Shown piece after piece: positions 28,601 through 35,949 of a stretch of 64,000 bases of DNA. Numbering within the stretch: the first letter of the stretch is position 1; each line of letters opens with the position of its first letter. The notes beneath the pieces are model-generated. The model saw only the letters and a program-made list of their open reading frames with translations, ran no database searches and was not told the DNA's origin. The position numbers and the translations under genes are program-made. The DNA lies in the NCBI GenBank assembly GCA_041745535.1, contig JBGTIS010000063.1, forward strand, positions 1-64,000, in the 5' to 3' direction. This DNA is from JBGTIS01 sp041745535. Lineage in GTDB: Bacteria; Bacteroidota; Bacteroidia; Cytophagales; Cyclobacteriaceae.

Positions 28601-30075
28601 AAGGTACCAGCGTTCGGCTCCGGCCGGTAATCCTAACAGCTTCGGTAGCTTCTCTGGGTTTTCTGCCCATGGCCCTGTCCTCTTCGTCTGGCGCGGAAGT
28701 ACAAAAGCCACTGGCTACCGTGGTAATTGGCGGATTGGTTACCGCCACCTTTCTGACACTGGTGGTGCTTCCCATTCTTTACTATTATCTCGAGAAAGGC
28801 ATGAAAGCAAAACCCGGAGCAGCGCTGATCTTATTCATGTTGGGGTGGTGTATGGGCCCCATGCCGGAAGCGCAGGCACAGCAAAATCCGGTGGTTTATC
28901 CATCGCTGGAGGAGGCAATACAAGTAGGGATAGCCAATAATCCCAGCCTGAAGGCCGCCGACCTGCAAACCCAGCAGGAAAGGGCTTTGCAAGGAGCGAG
29001 CTGGAATTTGCCCAAAACTGATATCGGGTTGGAATACGGGCAAACCAACAGTGTGTACAATAACGACAGCCGTTTTTTTATTAGCCAAAGTTTTGCTTTT
29101 CCTACGGTGTATGCCCAACAGCATAAACTGGTCAACGCGCGCATCGAGAGCAGTGAATGGAGGCATTCAGCCACCCAAAATGAGCTGGTGCAACAAATAA
29201 AAGCTACCTGGTATAACCTTTGGCTGGAGAAAAGCAAAAAGCAATTGCTTCAGCAGCAGGACAGCATTTTTCAGCGCTTCGTGCGTGCGGCCGCTTTGCG
29301 ATACGAAACCGGCGAAAGCAACCTTTTGGAAAAAGCCACTGCTGAATCGCAGGTGGCGGAAATTAAAGCCCTGGTCGCGCAAAATAAGGCTGATATACAG
29401 ATTCTGCAAACACAGTTAAAAACACTGCTTAATGTAGAAGAAGCGGTCGATATTACCGTGGATACGTTGCGAGCCAGGGAAAACAGTATTTTACTGGACA
29501 GTGCTGGTATCACCAATAACCCTACCCTGGCCTGGTTCAGGCAACAGGTGGCGGTGGCTGAACGGGAGCAGGCAGTGGAGAAATCTAAATTAATGCCCAA
29601 CCTTACAGTGGGTTATTTTAATCAGTCGCTGAACGGACCGGGACAAACCATTGATGGCGATCCGATTATCTACAATTCCGGTGATCGGTTTACGGGTTTT
29701 CAGGTTGGTTTGGCTATTCCTGTTTTTAATGTGAAACCACAGCGATCAATGATCAAGGCTGCCGAATTGAAGGCGCGGGAAAGCGCTGCCCGCTGGGAAG
29801 CTACCACCCATGAACTGGAAGGGAAGTTTCAGTCGCTCATCCAGCAATACCAAAAATTTCAGATCAGCCTGGAGTATTATGAAAAAAACGCCTTACCACA
29901 AGCCAAATTAATTCTGAGGCAAGCCCAGAAAGGATTTGAGAGCGGTGAAATTGGTTATGTGGAATACATTCAGGGACTTAACAGGGCATTGTCTGTACAG
30001 TTCAATTACCTGGATATTCTCAATCAGTATAACCAGACCATTATTCAAATCGAGTTTATTTCCGGTGTTCAATAA
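25699..30075 (+). CDS. CzcA-type metal RND pump fused to CzcC outer-membrane channel
   Basis: I prefer the ATG at 25699 (MLDKIIYFSVKNKLIIGLLT), the usual start of CzcA/CusA proteins, giving 1458 residues; an in-frame upstream start at 25600 only adds unlikely sequence. Residues 1 to about 1035 are a complete HME-type RND transporter. The TM4 signature DFGLIVDGAVIIVE (401-414) matches the DFGxxxDGAxxxVE pattern of divalent-cation (Zn/Co/Cd/Ni) pumps rather than the Cu/Ag type. A hydrophobic linker (about 1038-1060) then leads into a TolC/CzcC-like outer membrane efflux domain (about 1065-1458), starting SLEEAIQVGIANNPSLKAAD. The fusion puts inner and outer membrane parts on one chain. The adaptor gene follows after 14 bases. 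Confidence 0.9.
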   Translation: MLDKIIYFSVKNKLIIGLLTLGLVIWGGYSLTQLPIDAVPDITNNQVQVITTSPSLAAEEVERLITFPIEVTMATIPEIEEIRSFSRFGLSVVTIVFKEQVDVYWARQQVNERMAEVEAQIPSGVGKPGMAPITTGLGEIYQYVVEPAPGFEDRYDARELRTIQDWIVRRQLLGTPGVADVSSFGGYLKQYEIAIDPDRLKAMDVSIAQIFQALEENNENTGGAYIEKDFNAYFIRSEGLVNSLDDIRDIPVRNNANGIPVLIKDVARVQIGSAVRYGATTRNGEGEVVSAIVMMLKGENSAQVIENVKTRIEEIRKTLPEGVIIEPFLDRTKLVNTAIGTVTRNLSEGALIVIFVLLLLLGNLRAGLIVASVIPLALIFAFGMMNLFGVSGNLMSLGAIDFGLIVDGAVIIVEATMHHLGLLKLGRKLTQTEMDEEVYQSASKIRNSAAFGEIIILIVYLPILALVGTEGKMFRPMAETVSFAILGAFILSLTYVPMASALFLSKKTDHKMNISDKIMVFFHRLYDPVIRWAMHKRPLILGSAFVFFAIAIWIFFHMGGEFIPTLEEGDFAVETRVITGSSLQNTIKATTEAEKIILAQFPEVIQIVSKIGSGEIPTDPMPVEGADLMIILKDKSEWVSASNREALANKMAEALEVIPGVAFGFQQPIQMRFNELMTGVRQDVAIKIYGEDLDELSAYAAQIGKIAAGVEGAVDLYTEEVTGVPQIVITYKRDQLAKFGLSIRDVNRTVQAAFAGASAGLVYEGEKRFDLVVRLGKTNRDDVEEVRNLYISRKDGHQIPLYQVAEVQIKEGPYQIQRDDTRRRIIVAFNVRNRDVESIVNEIKQKIDESMVFAPGYSVTYGGQFENLVQARQRLSFAVPLALLLIFVLLYFTFGSIKQGLLIFTAIPLSAIGGIFALWLRDMPFSISAGVGFIALFGVAVLNGIVLIAEFNQLKKDGIADVFERIYKGTSVRLRPVILTASVASLGFLPMALSSSSGAEVQKPLATVVIGGLVTATFLTLVVLPILYYYLEKGMKAKPGAALILFMLGWCMGPMPEAQAQQNPVVYPSLEEAIQVGIANNPSLKAADLQTQQERALQGASWNLPKTDIGLEYGQTNSVYNNDSRFFISQSFAFPTVYAQQHKLVNARIESSEWRHSATQNELVQQIKATWYNLWLEKSKKQLLQQQDSIFQRFVRAAALRYETGESNLLEKATAESQVAEIKALVAQNKADIQILQTQLKTLLNVEEAVDITVDTLRARENSILLDSAGITNNPTLAWFRQQVAVAEREQAVEKSKLMPNLTVGYFNQSLNGPGQTIDGDPIIYNSGDRFTGFQVGLAIPVFNVKPQRSMIKAAELKARESAARWEATTHELEGKFQSLIQQYQKFQISLEYYEKNALPQAKLILRQAQKGFESGEIGYVEYIQGLNRALSVQFNYLDILNQYNQTIIQIEFISGVQ

Positions 30076-30089
30076 GAAAAATAAATAAC

Positions 30090-31292
30090 ATGAAAAATAC
30101 ATTCATCAAACATATAGCAAATATTTCCCTGGTGATTCTGATTATTTGGGCCATCACTGCCTGTAGTGCTGAAAACGAGCAGGCAGCCGAAACAAATCAT
30201 GTAGCGGACGAAAACAGTGTGGAACTTACCGAGGCCCAGTACGAGCAGGCTGGTATCCAGTCGGGGAGGGCGGAAAAGCGCATCATCAGTTCCGAACTAC
30301 AGGTGAACGGACTCATTGATGTACCTCCCCAAAGCAACATTTCTATTAACATACCTTATGGCGGTTTTGTGAAATACACCGAAATGCTGCCAGGTACCAA
30401 AGTGAAAAAAGGGCAGCTATTAGCGGTTATGGAAAATCCGGATTTCATACAATTCCAGCAGGAATACCTGGAAAGTTTGGCCAATCAGGAGTTTCTTAAA
30501 GCGGAGTTTGAACGCCAGGAAGAACTTTATAAAGAAAAAGTAGCTTCCGGAAAAAATTTCCAGCAGGCGAAGAGCATGTATCTGGCCAATGAGGCCCGCC
30601 TTAAAAGCCTGGAAGAACGCTTAAAAATGATTGGATTTAATGTGAAAACAATCCGGCAGGGAAAAATTTCCGCTTCGGTAAATGTATATGCGCCGGTAAC
30701 CGGGGCGGTACGCGAAGTGTATACCAATGTGGGCAAATACATTAATCCGAAAGATGTAATTATGGACATTACCAATTCAGAAGATTTGCACGTAGAACTT
30801 ACGGTTTATGAAAACGATATTCCCATTGTAAGGGAAGGACAGCGCATCAGATTTACCCTGGCCAATATGCCAGGCGAATGGCGGGAAGCCAAAGTATTTT
30901 TAATAGGCAGTGGGGTAAGGGAAGATCGGTCCGTAACGGTGCACGGGCATTTAAAGCAAATATATGAGGACCTGCTTCCGGGTATGTATGTTTCCGCGAA
31001 AATAGAAACAGATAGCAACCATGTTTGGGCGGCACCGGAAGCATCGGTAGTGCGCTTTAGTGGCAAGCACTATGTTTTTGTCGATACCGGCCAGCGGGAA
31101 GAAGATGGCGAAGCCATGTACGATTTTGAAATGATGGAAGTGATCAAGGGTAAAACGGAAGATGAATATACACAAATTACTCTGGCAGATTCTTCACAGC
31201 ACATCGGCTCCTTAAAACTTATCACCAAAGGGGCTTTCACCTTGCTGGCCAAAGCCAAAAACAGCGAAGAAGAAGGTGGCCATGGGCATTAG
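30090..31292 (+). CDS. CzcB-type periplasmic adaptor lipoprotein
   Basis: This 400-residue protein begins with a lipoprotein signal (IIWAITACSAEN, lipobox Cys near residue 25). It carries the membrane fusion protein layout: a barrel-sandwich segment (VKKGQLLAVMENPDFIQFQQ), a helical hairpin (about 120-180), the second half of the lipoyl-like domain (VYAPVTGAVREVYTNVGKYI), and beta-barrel domains with VPGMYVSAK-type sequence (LLPGMYVSAKIETD). It ends with a short acidic/His tail (EEEGGHGH). It bridges the RND pump and outer-membrane channel in metal export. It starts 14 bases after the fused CzcA/CzcC gene, so the two are co-transcribed. Confidence 0.9.
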   Translation: MKNTFIKHIANISLVILIIWAITACSAENEQAAETNHVADENSVELTEAQYEQAGIQSGRAEKRIISSELQVNGLIDVPPQSNISINIPYGGFVKYTEMLPGTKVKKGQLLAVMENPDFIQFQQEYLESLANQEFLKAEFERQEELYKEKVASGKNFQQAKSMYLANEARLKSLEERLKMIGFNVKTIRQGKISASVNVYAPVTGAVREVYTNVGKYINPKDVIMDITNSEDLHVELTVYENDIPIVREGQRIRFTLANMPGEWREAKVFLIGSGVREDRSVTVHGHLKQIYEDLLPGMYVSAKIETDSNHVWAAPEASVVRFSGKHYVFVDTGQREEDGEAMYDFEMMEVIKGKTEDEYTQITLADSSQHIGSLKLITKGAFTLLAKAKNSEEEGGHGH

Positions 31293-31336
31293 CCACAGTT
31301 ACATGTTTTTCTCAACTCAGACCAATAGGTCTGGTA

Positions 31337-31381
31337 ATCCCAATATATTATTGACGTACTAATCAATTAATATATTGGGAT
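31337..31381. terminator. Palindrome between convergent genes, likely bidirectional terminator
   Basis: A perfect inverted repeat with 14-base arms (ATCCCAATATATTA at 31337-31350 and its complement at 31368-31381) and a 17-base loop lies between the stops of the CzcB gene (+) and the LolA-like gene (-). The arms are A/T-rich and no long T-run follows closely, so it may be a weak bidirectional terminator or a repeat element. Confidence 0.5.
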
Positions 31382-31431
31382 GAATTGCCCAAAAAGCTAA
31401 TACCTGTATTTTTTTTAAATAACTCAAACCA

Positions 31432-32163
31432 TCACTTTTTCAAAGAAGCTTTGGAAAAAATATAGTCAGGTATATCCTGATTAAACTTAACTTCAATCAA
31501 GGTAAACTCTGTACCTGCTCCATCTTTCAGCATATCTTTATAAACTACGGTTTTTGGGTACCAGCGGCCGTCAATTTTTTCTACATCTTTCATGGTAGTT
31601 TTCTTCAGCAGCTGTCCGCTTTTAGCGTAAAGTTCTTCCTTAAGCGGCACAAAGCGTTCCTGGTCAATCCACATTTTGCGACTTTGGTAGGCTGCATCCT
31701 CTACTTTAGCATTCAGTTCCAGTACCCAGGTGTCTCGTCCATCAATCTGTGCTGAACCGGTTACGTTGGCCGTATACATTTCCTGAAGCTTCCGGTCTTC
31801 CATCATGTCTTCGTACGACATGTCAGAACCCATTACCGACTGGCGGAGCATGTGCCCGGAGATCAGGATGGTTCGGTCGGTAGAAGGAGAATAAATCCAC
31901 AACTGGTCTTCCAGTTTAAGCATCTTAGTGCCTGCTTCTCTGGCTGGCGATAAGTATTCGGTCATCGCCTTTTCATCACCTTTTGTCCATCCTTTCGAAG
32001 TAATCGTGCGGTCGTTTCTACGGCCATGCACGATCATCATAGACTCATAAACCTGATTGTCAGAGATCATATTCTGATCTACTTTTTCCAGTATCTGGTT
32101 CGCGTCGGGAAATTCACCCTGAAACCAAAAAGCGCTTATTAAAACAAACAATATATATTTCAT
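31432..32163 (-). CDS. LolA-fold outer membrane lipoprotein-sorting protein
   Basis: This 243-residue protein has an N-terminal signal-like segment (KYILFVLISAFWFQGEFP). Its beta-rich body has motifs of the outer membrane lipoprotein-sorting (LolA/LolB-like, DUF4292-like) proteins that accompany FtsX-type ABC permeases: EKVDQNMISDNQVYESMMIV, DQLWIYSPSTDRTILI, MSYEDMMEDRKLQEMYTANV, and VPLKEELYAKSGQLLKKTTM. It is the last gene of the TetR/ABC unit, 105 bases downstream of the second permease. It probably receives or carries a lipid or lipoprotein extracted by the transporter across the periplasm. Confidence 0.85.
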   Translation of the reverse strand: MKYILFVLISAFWFQGEFPDANQILEKVDQNMISDNQVYESMMIVHGRRNDRTITSKGWTKGDEKAMTEYLSPAREAGTKMLKLEDQLWIYSPSTDRTILISGHMLRQSVMGSDMSYEDMMEDRKLQEMYTANVTGSAQIDGRDTWVLELNAKVEDAAYQSRKMWIDQERFVPLKEELYAKSGQLLKKTTMKDVEKIDGRWYPKTVVYKDMLKDGAGTEFTLIEVKFNQDIPDYIFSKASLKK

Positions 32164-32184
32164 CTTTTATAAATTTAAAGTGTC

Positions 32185-32240
32185 GAATGTTGAATAATAA
32201 CCTTTGAATGAATCCATCCATCAATTATTATTCAACATTC
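32185..32240. repeat. Palindromic intergenic repeat, GAATGTTGAAT core (copy 1)
   Basis: Perfect 16-base arms (GAATGTTGAATAATAA at 32185-32200 and its complement at 32225-32240) flank a 24-base loop between the second ABC permease and the LolA-like gene. The core GAATGTTGAAT recurs in the palindrome at 34761-34797, and a related core ATGTTGAAT at 35201-35240, all in spacers of the same operon. Confidence 0.75.
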
Positions 32241-32268
32241 AAAAATTCACAATTCAACATTATTTTTG

Positions 32269-33558
32269 TTATACTTCAAGTTCTTTAAAAAGCTGTGCTG
32301 TGTCTCTTTTATAAATCCCAATGCCCGACAAGGCCTGGCCCAATACCATAGAGAACAAGCCGGGAATAAAGCCAATGTAAAATGCTTCGGGGGTAATGCG
32401 GGCGCGGTATACGGTGGGCATCATCATTGAAATATTCTGCATAAAGGCGCTAAAATCAAGGCCCTGCTCCTGGAGCCAGAAAGCGATGCCCAAGCCAACC
32501 GCGGTACCAAGCATAGACCCCAGGATTCCGATCAGTATTCCTTCATAGATCAAAGTTTTATAAATGTGGCCTTTGGCCTCCCCCAAAGCCAGCCGTAAGC
32601 CAAATTCGGTATAGCGGCGCAGCCCGCCCAGCAATCCGGTGTTCCATAAAACGATAGACATGGCAATTACGAAAACAGCGATGAATATTCCGGTCATATT
32701 ATCTGTATAATCCAACATGCTGGCCAATTGATTTTGTTCTTTCAACCGAAGCATGACCGGCGAGAATTCATCCGCTGTATCCTTATATTGGCTGTTAAAG
32801 CTTTGGGCTACCTGCGCTGCCTTTTCATCATCATACAAACCATCTTCAAAGTATCCCAGTAACTCCCCGGCGGCGTCGTTCATATCTAAAAACTGTTGGG
32901 CATCTTGCAGGTCGACGATAACGCCTCCACGATCCAGGGCATTGCTGCCAAACTTTACCGTACCGGCCACTACAAAGTTTTGGAAGGTCATGCTGCCGTA
33001 CATGGTGCTGCCAAACAAAGTGATGGCATCACCCAATTGTATATTGAGTTTTTTAGCCAGTTCATCACTGATCAGCACTTCACCAGACGCATTGGGAATA
33101 TGGCCACTTTGTAGCGATTCGGGGATGTTGAGCCTTTCTGCCTCCCGACCGGGATGCCGGCCACTGTTTTTATTCAATAGGTCAATGGCCAAACCGCTTA
33201 CCGGGCCTTGGGCACGTGTTTCCCCATTTTTATCGGGAATGTCCATCAGGCCGCCAAAACTGATTCGCTCTACCCATCGCATATCGGGATATTCGGCTTT
33301 CAGGGCTTCTTCCAATGAATCTACGCCTAGCAGGGCCAGGTCATTGGGTAATTGGTCTATGTTATCGGCATATGCCCGGGTCATTACTTTAACGTGGCCC
33401 GTGGTGAAGCGGGCATTCATGTCTATCATATCGCCCATTACACCCGTAATAAACGCTGTCATCACAATGGTAAGCATTACACCAATGCTGACAATAATGA
33501 TGGGGAGCAGGCTGCGGCTCGCGTCTCTCCAGATACCTTTGAATAAAAATCTGATCAT
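32269..33558 (-). CDS. FtsX-family ABC transporter permease (second)
   Basis: This 429-residue protein has an N-terminal membrane helix (about 14-38), a large MacB-type periplasmic domain (about 45-275), and three C-terminal helices (about 283-305, 332-360, 395-420), the LolC/LolE/MacB permease layout. It overlaps the preceding permease gene by 4 bases (33555-33558), so the two are translationally coupled and probably form a heterodimer powered by the ATPase at 35240-35944. The likely job is extraction or export of a lipid, lipoprotein or small molecule, with the LolA-like protein as periplasmic acceptor. Substrate is unknown. Confidence 0.88.
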   Translation of the reverse strand: MIRFLFKGIWRDASRSLLPIIIVSIGVMLTIVMTAFITGVMGDMIDMNARFTTGHVKVMTRAYADNIDQLPNDLALLGVDSLEEALKAEYPDMRWVERISFGGLMDIPDKNGETRAQGPVSGLAIDLLNKNSGRHPGREAERLNIPESLQSGHIPNASGEVLISDELAKKLNIQLGDAITLFGSTMYGSMTFQNFVVAGTVKFGSNALDRGGVIVDLQDAQQFLDMNDAAGELLGYFEDGLYDDEKAAQVAQSFNSQYKDTADEFSPVMLRLKEQNQLASMLDYTDNMTGIFIAVFVIAMSIVLWNTGLLGGLRRYTEFGLRLALGEAKGHIYKTLIYEGILIGILGSMLGTAVGLGIAFWLQEQGLDFSAFMQNISMMMPTVYRARITPEAFYIGFIPGLFSMVLGQALSGIGIYKRDTAQLFKELEV

Positions 33559-34712
33559 TGTAATTTTCCTTTTAAAGCCAGTGTTGGGTTCATTTTGGCA
33601 ATCTTACGGGAAGGCAAAAAGCTTACGATGGTGGCAGAAATTACGATCAGGGCTACTGTTCCCAGAATAAGTGCCAGGCTATACGCCGGGTAAATCCGCT
33701 CCGCGATCGATAAACCATAATTATCAGTAGCGGCAGGCATGGCAAAGCCGGTATTGGCCATATACATCAGCAAAGGTATGCCATAGAGCGAGCCGACTAC
33801 TGTAGCCAACAAACTATTCGCGCCCCCTTCTATCGTGAACAAAGCCATTACCTGAAGGCGGGTCATGCCCAGGGCGATGTACGTACCAATTTCCTTTTGC
33901 CGGCGGAATATGGAAAGCACCTGGGTATCAAAAATGGCCAGCAAGGCAATGCTCAAAAGCAAAGTATACATAATGGCTCCACTGGCTTTTTTCGACTGAA
34001 TAATTTTATCCATAGTAGCTGACAAGTCATCCTGGCTATGGAATTTCCAGTTTTCTGTAGGGGTTGGCTGGTAACCCTTGCCAGCCACCAATAAAGTGGC
34101 CTGATCGTTCAGTCCCGTCATCGTATACAACTGCTGAATGGGTAGCCAAATCTGGCCATTGTCAATGCCGGGTACATTGGCGTCAAAAACACGGACAATC
34201 ACCACTTCGCTGGCATCATACGTGCCGTTTTTATCGCGCCAGCGGATCAGCACCTGATCACCTTGCCTGAGTTTAGCGGAATTTGCCATCCGCTTTCCAA
34301 TGATGGCGGGAATAGAAGCGGTGGCAGTATCGAGTATACCGGTGGGTAAGTCCAGCACCTGCTGATTGGCAGGAATACCTTTCAGACTGATGGATAGCAT
34401 TCTGCCTTGCGGATAGATGGAACCCTGGGTAATGAGGATGGGTACTAAGTTTTCTTCTCCGGCTTTCGCGGGCAATTTGCCATGGGCATCCTGCAGGGTA
34501 AACGGATCATAAGGGTCGTAGTCTTTATGCCAGAGTTGCCCCTGACCGTATTCCCAGTTAATGGAATCGGTGCGTGCCTGCTGGTTCCACCCGTCTATTA
34601 AGCCGTTGTAGAAAATGATAACCACATAGGCAAAGGAAAGCACGATTACGTTGAGCCAGGTGCGCATGCCGGCGCCCAGTAAATTTCTTAAGGCTAATTT
34701 GAAGGTTAACAT
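33555..34712 (-). CDS. FtsX-family ABC transporter permease (first)
   Basis: This 385-residue protein has the same MacB/LolC-like layout as its partner: an N-terminal helix after FKLALRNLLGAGMRTWLNV (about 15-36), a periplasmic domain (about 40-240), and three C-terminal helices (about 245-265, 300-325, 340-370), including ALLAIFDTQVLSIFRRQKEIGTY in which RRQKEIG is the FtsX-type coupling element. The stop overlaps the start of the second permease by 4 bases. It is separated from the ATPase by a four-helix-bundle gene, an unusual interruption of a transporter operon. Confidence 0.88.
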   Translation of the reverse strand: MLTFKLALRNLLGAGMRTWLNVIVLSFAYVVIIFYNGLIDGWNQQARTDSINWEYGQGQLWHKDYDPYDPFTLQDAHGKLPAKAGEENLVPILITQGSIYPQGRMLSISLKGIPANQQVLDLPTGILDTATASIPAIIGKRMANSAKLRQGDQVLIRWRDKNGTYDASEVVIVRVFDANVPGIDNGQIWLPIQQLYTMTGLNDQATLLVAGKGYQPTPTENWKFHSQDDLSATMDKIIQSKKASGAIMYTLLLSIALLAIFDTQVLSIFRRQKEIGTYIALGMTRLQVMALFTIEGGANSLLATVVGSLYGIPLLMYMANTGFAMPAATDNYGLSIAERIYPAYSLALILGTVALIVISATIVSFLPSRKIAKMNPTLALKGKLQ

Positions 34713-34760
34713 ATTTTTAGAATTTTGAATGATTGAATGCTAAATTTTAAACGTTGAATT

Positions 34761-34797
34761 TTGAATGTTGAATTGGGGTTAAGTATTCAACATTCAA
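34761..34797. repeat. Palindromic intergenic repeat (copy 2)
   Basis: Perfect 13-base arms (TTGAATGTTGAAT at 34761-34773 and its complement at 34785-34797) enclose an 11-base loop. It lies between the four-helix-bundle gene and the first permease. Further partial copies of TTGAATGTT and TTCAACATT crowd the spacer from about 34730 to 34825. Confidence 0.75.
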
Positions 34798-34824
34798 CAC
34801 TCAACATTTTATACATTCAACATT

Positions 34825-35178
34825 TTATTTAAGTTTTTCCTGTGAAGTTTTCACAATCCTGGTTAGTATGTTAATCAGGTCGTCGATTTGTGACAGATAG
34901 TCACTTACATCAATCTCTACAATTCGGGATTCTTTAATTAGCATTAGCCAGTATTTTGTTTCCCGGGCTTCTTTCGAAGAAATTGACATCTTGGCAATAA
35001 AATCTTTTTTGGTTTGGGCAGCGGAAGCCTCGGTTACGTTGGCCCCAATGCTGGTACCGCTCCTGAGCAGCTGTTTAGATAACACAAACTCTTTCTGAGC
35101 ACGCATCAATTTATAGAGCGCTATAATCTTTAGAGCAAAATCAAAACTCTTCGTCTGTATAATATTTTCCCTTTCCAT
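34825..35178 (-). CDS. Four-helix bundle protein (S23/bAvd-like)
   Basis: This 117-residue all-helical protein has the S23/IVP-family pattern: SFDFALKIIALYKLM, then LSKQLLRSGTSIGANVTEAS, then FIAKMSISSKEARETKYWLM. Family members were first described as products of intervening sequences in 23S rRNA genes, and related bAvd proteins assist diversity-generating retroelements; most are free-standing and of unknown function. No reverse transcriptase or variable repeat is seen in this window. The gene sits inside the ABC operon, between ATPase and permease, with palindromic repeats in the spacers on both sides, which suggests that it arrived as a small unit. Confidence 0.88.
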   Translation of the reverse strand: MERENIIQTKSFDFALKIIALYKLMRAQKEFVLSKQLLRSGTSIGANVTEASAAQTKKDFIAKMSISSKEARETKYWLMLIKESRIVEIDVSDYLSQIDDLINILTRIVKTSQEKLK

Positions 35179-35200
35179 TTTTAAATAATTTTAAATGTTG

Positions 35201-35240
35201 AATGCTAAATGTTGAATTGAACCATTCAACATTTAGCATT
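35201..35240. repeat. Palindromic intergenic repeat (copy 3)
   Basis: Perfect 17-base arms (AATGCTAAATGTTGAAT at 35201-35217 and its complement at 35224-35240) enclose a 6-base loop between the ABC ATPase gene and the four-helix-bundle gene. The last base of the right arm touches the stop codon of the ATPase gene. The inner core ATGTTGAAT is shared with copies 1 and 2. Confidence 0.78.
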
Positions 35241-35944
35241 TAAACTTCAACATTTATAAACTCATCTTTCACCACCCGTCCGTCTTCCAGAGAAATTTTG
35301 CGATCCAGATACCGCATTACCTTTTCATCGTGGGTTGAAAATATGAAAGTGGTTTTCAACTCCTGATTGAGTTTTTTCATCAATTGCAAAACATTGTGCG
35401 CGTTCTTGGAATCCAGGTTGGCCGTAGGTTCATCTGCCAGTACCAGGTCCGGCCGTTTTACCATAGCCCGGGCAATCGCTACCCGCTGACTTTCCCCACC
35501 GGAGAGTTTAGCCGGTTTAGAATCAATTTTATCCGTGAGCCCGACCCATTCCAGCGCTTCCAGCACGGCCTTTTCGCGCTTCGAGGCTTCCATTTCCTGC
35601 AGGAGCAATGAGAATTCCACGTTTTCGTATACGGTATACACCGGCAGTAAATGATATTCCTGAAAAATAAAACCAATGTGCCGGTTGCGTAACTCCGCCG
35701 ATTCTTTGTGACTGAGATCAGCAATAGACTTTCCCAATACAATGGCCCTGCCTTCCGTGGGGCTGTCCAGCGAACCAATAATGTTAAGCATGGTCGTTTT
35801 ACCTGATCCGCTGGGACCTACCAGACCGGCAAACTCCCCCTTGCCAATTTGCAGGTTGATGTCCTTTAAAGCCGTAAATTCACCTTTCCCAACGGGAAAC
35901 CGTTTGGTAAGATGTTCAATGGTGATAATGTGCTGTTTTTGCAT
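35240..35944 (-). CDS. ABC transporter ATPase, LolD/MacB type
   Basis: This 234-residue ATPase has Walker A GPSGSGKT at about 43-50, the Q-loop FIFQEYHLLP, the signature LSGGESQRVAIARA, Walker B DLVLADEPTANLDS, and the H-loop FSTHDEKVM. This is the LolD/MacB/FtsE subgroup that drives FtsX-type permeases. It should energise the two permeases encoded at 32269-34712. It follows the beta-barrel protein gene after 5 bases and is separated from the permeases by the four-helix-bundle gene and two palindromes. Confidence 0.93.
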   Translation of the reverse strand: MQKQHIITIEHLTKRFPVGKGEFTALKDINLQIGKGEFAGLVGPSGSGKTTMLNIIGSLDSPTEGRAIVLGKSIADLSHKESAELRNRHIGFIFQEYHLLPVYTVYENVEFSLLLQEMEASKREKAVLEALEWVGLTDKIDSKPAKLSGGESQRVAIARAMVKRPDLVLADEPTANLDSKNAHNVLQLMKKLNQELKTTFIFSTHDEKVMRYLDRKISLEDGRVVKDEFINVEV

Positions 35945-35949
35945 AATAT

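Noticed and set aside
34825..35178. Accessory gene of a diversity-generating retroelement
   Set aside because: The four-helix-bundle protein resembles bAvd, but no reverse transcriptase, template repeat or variable repeat was seen in the window.
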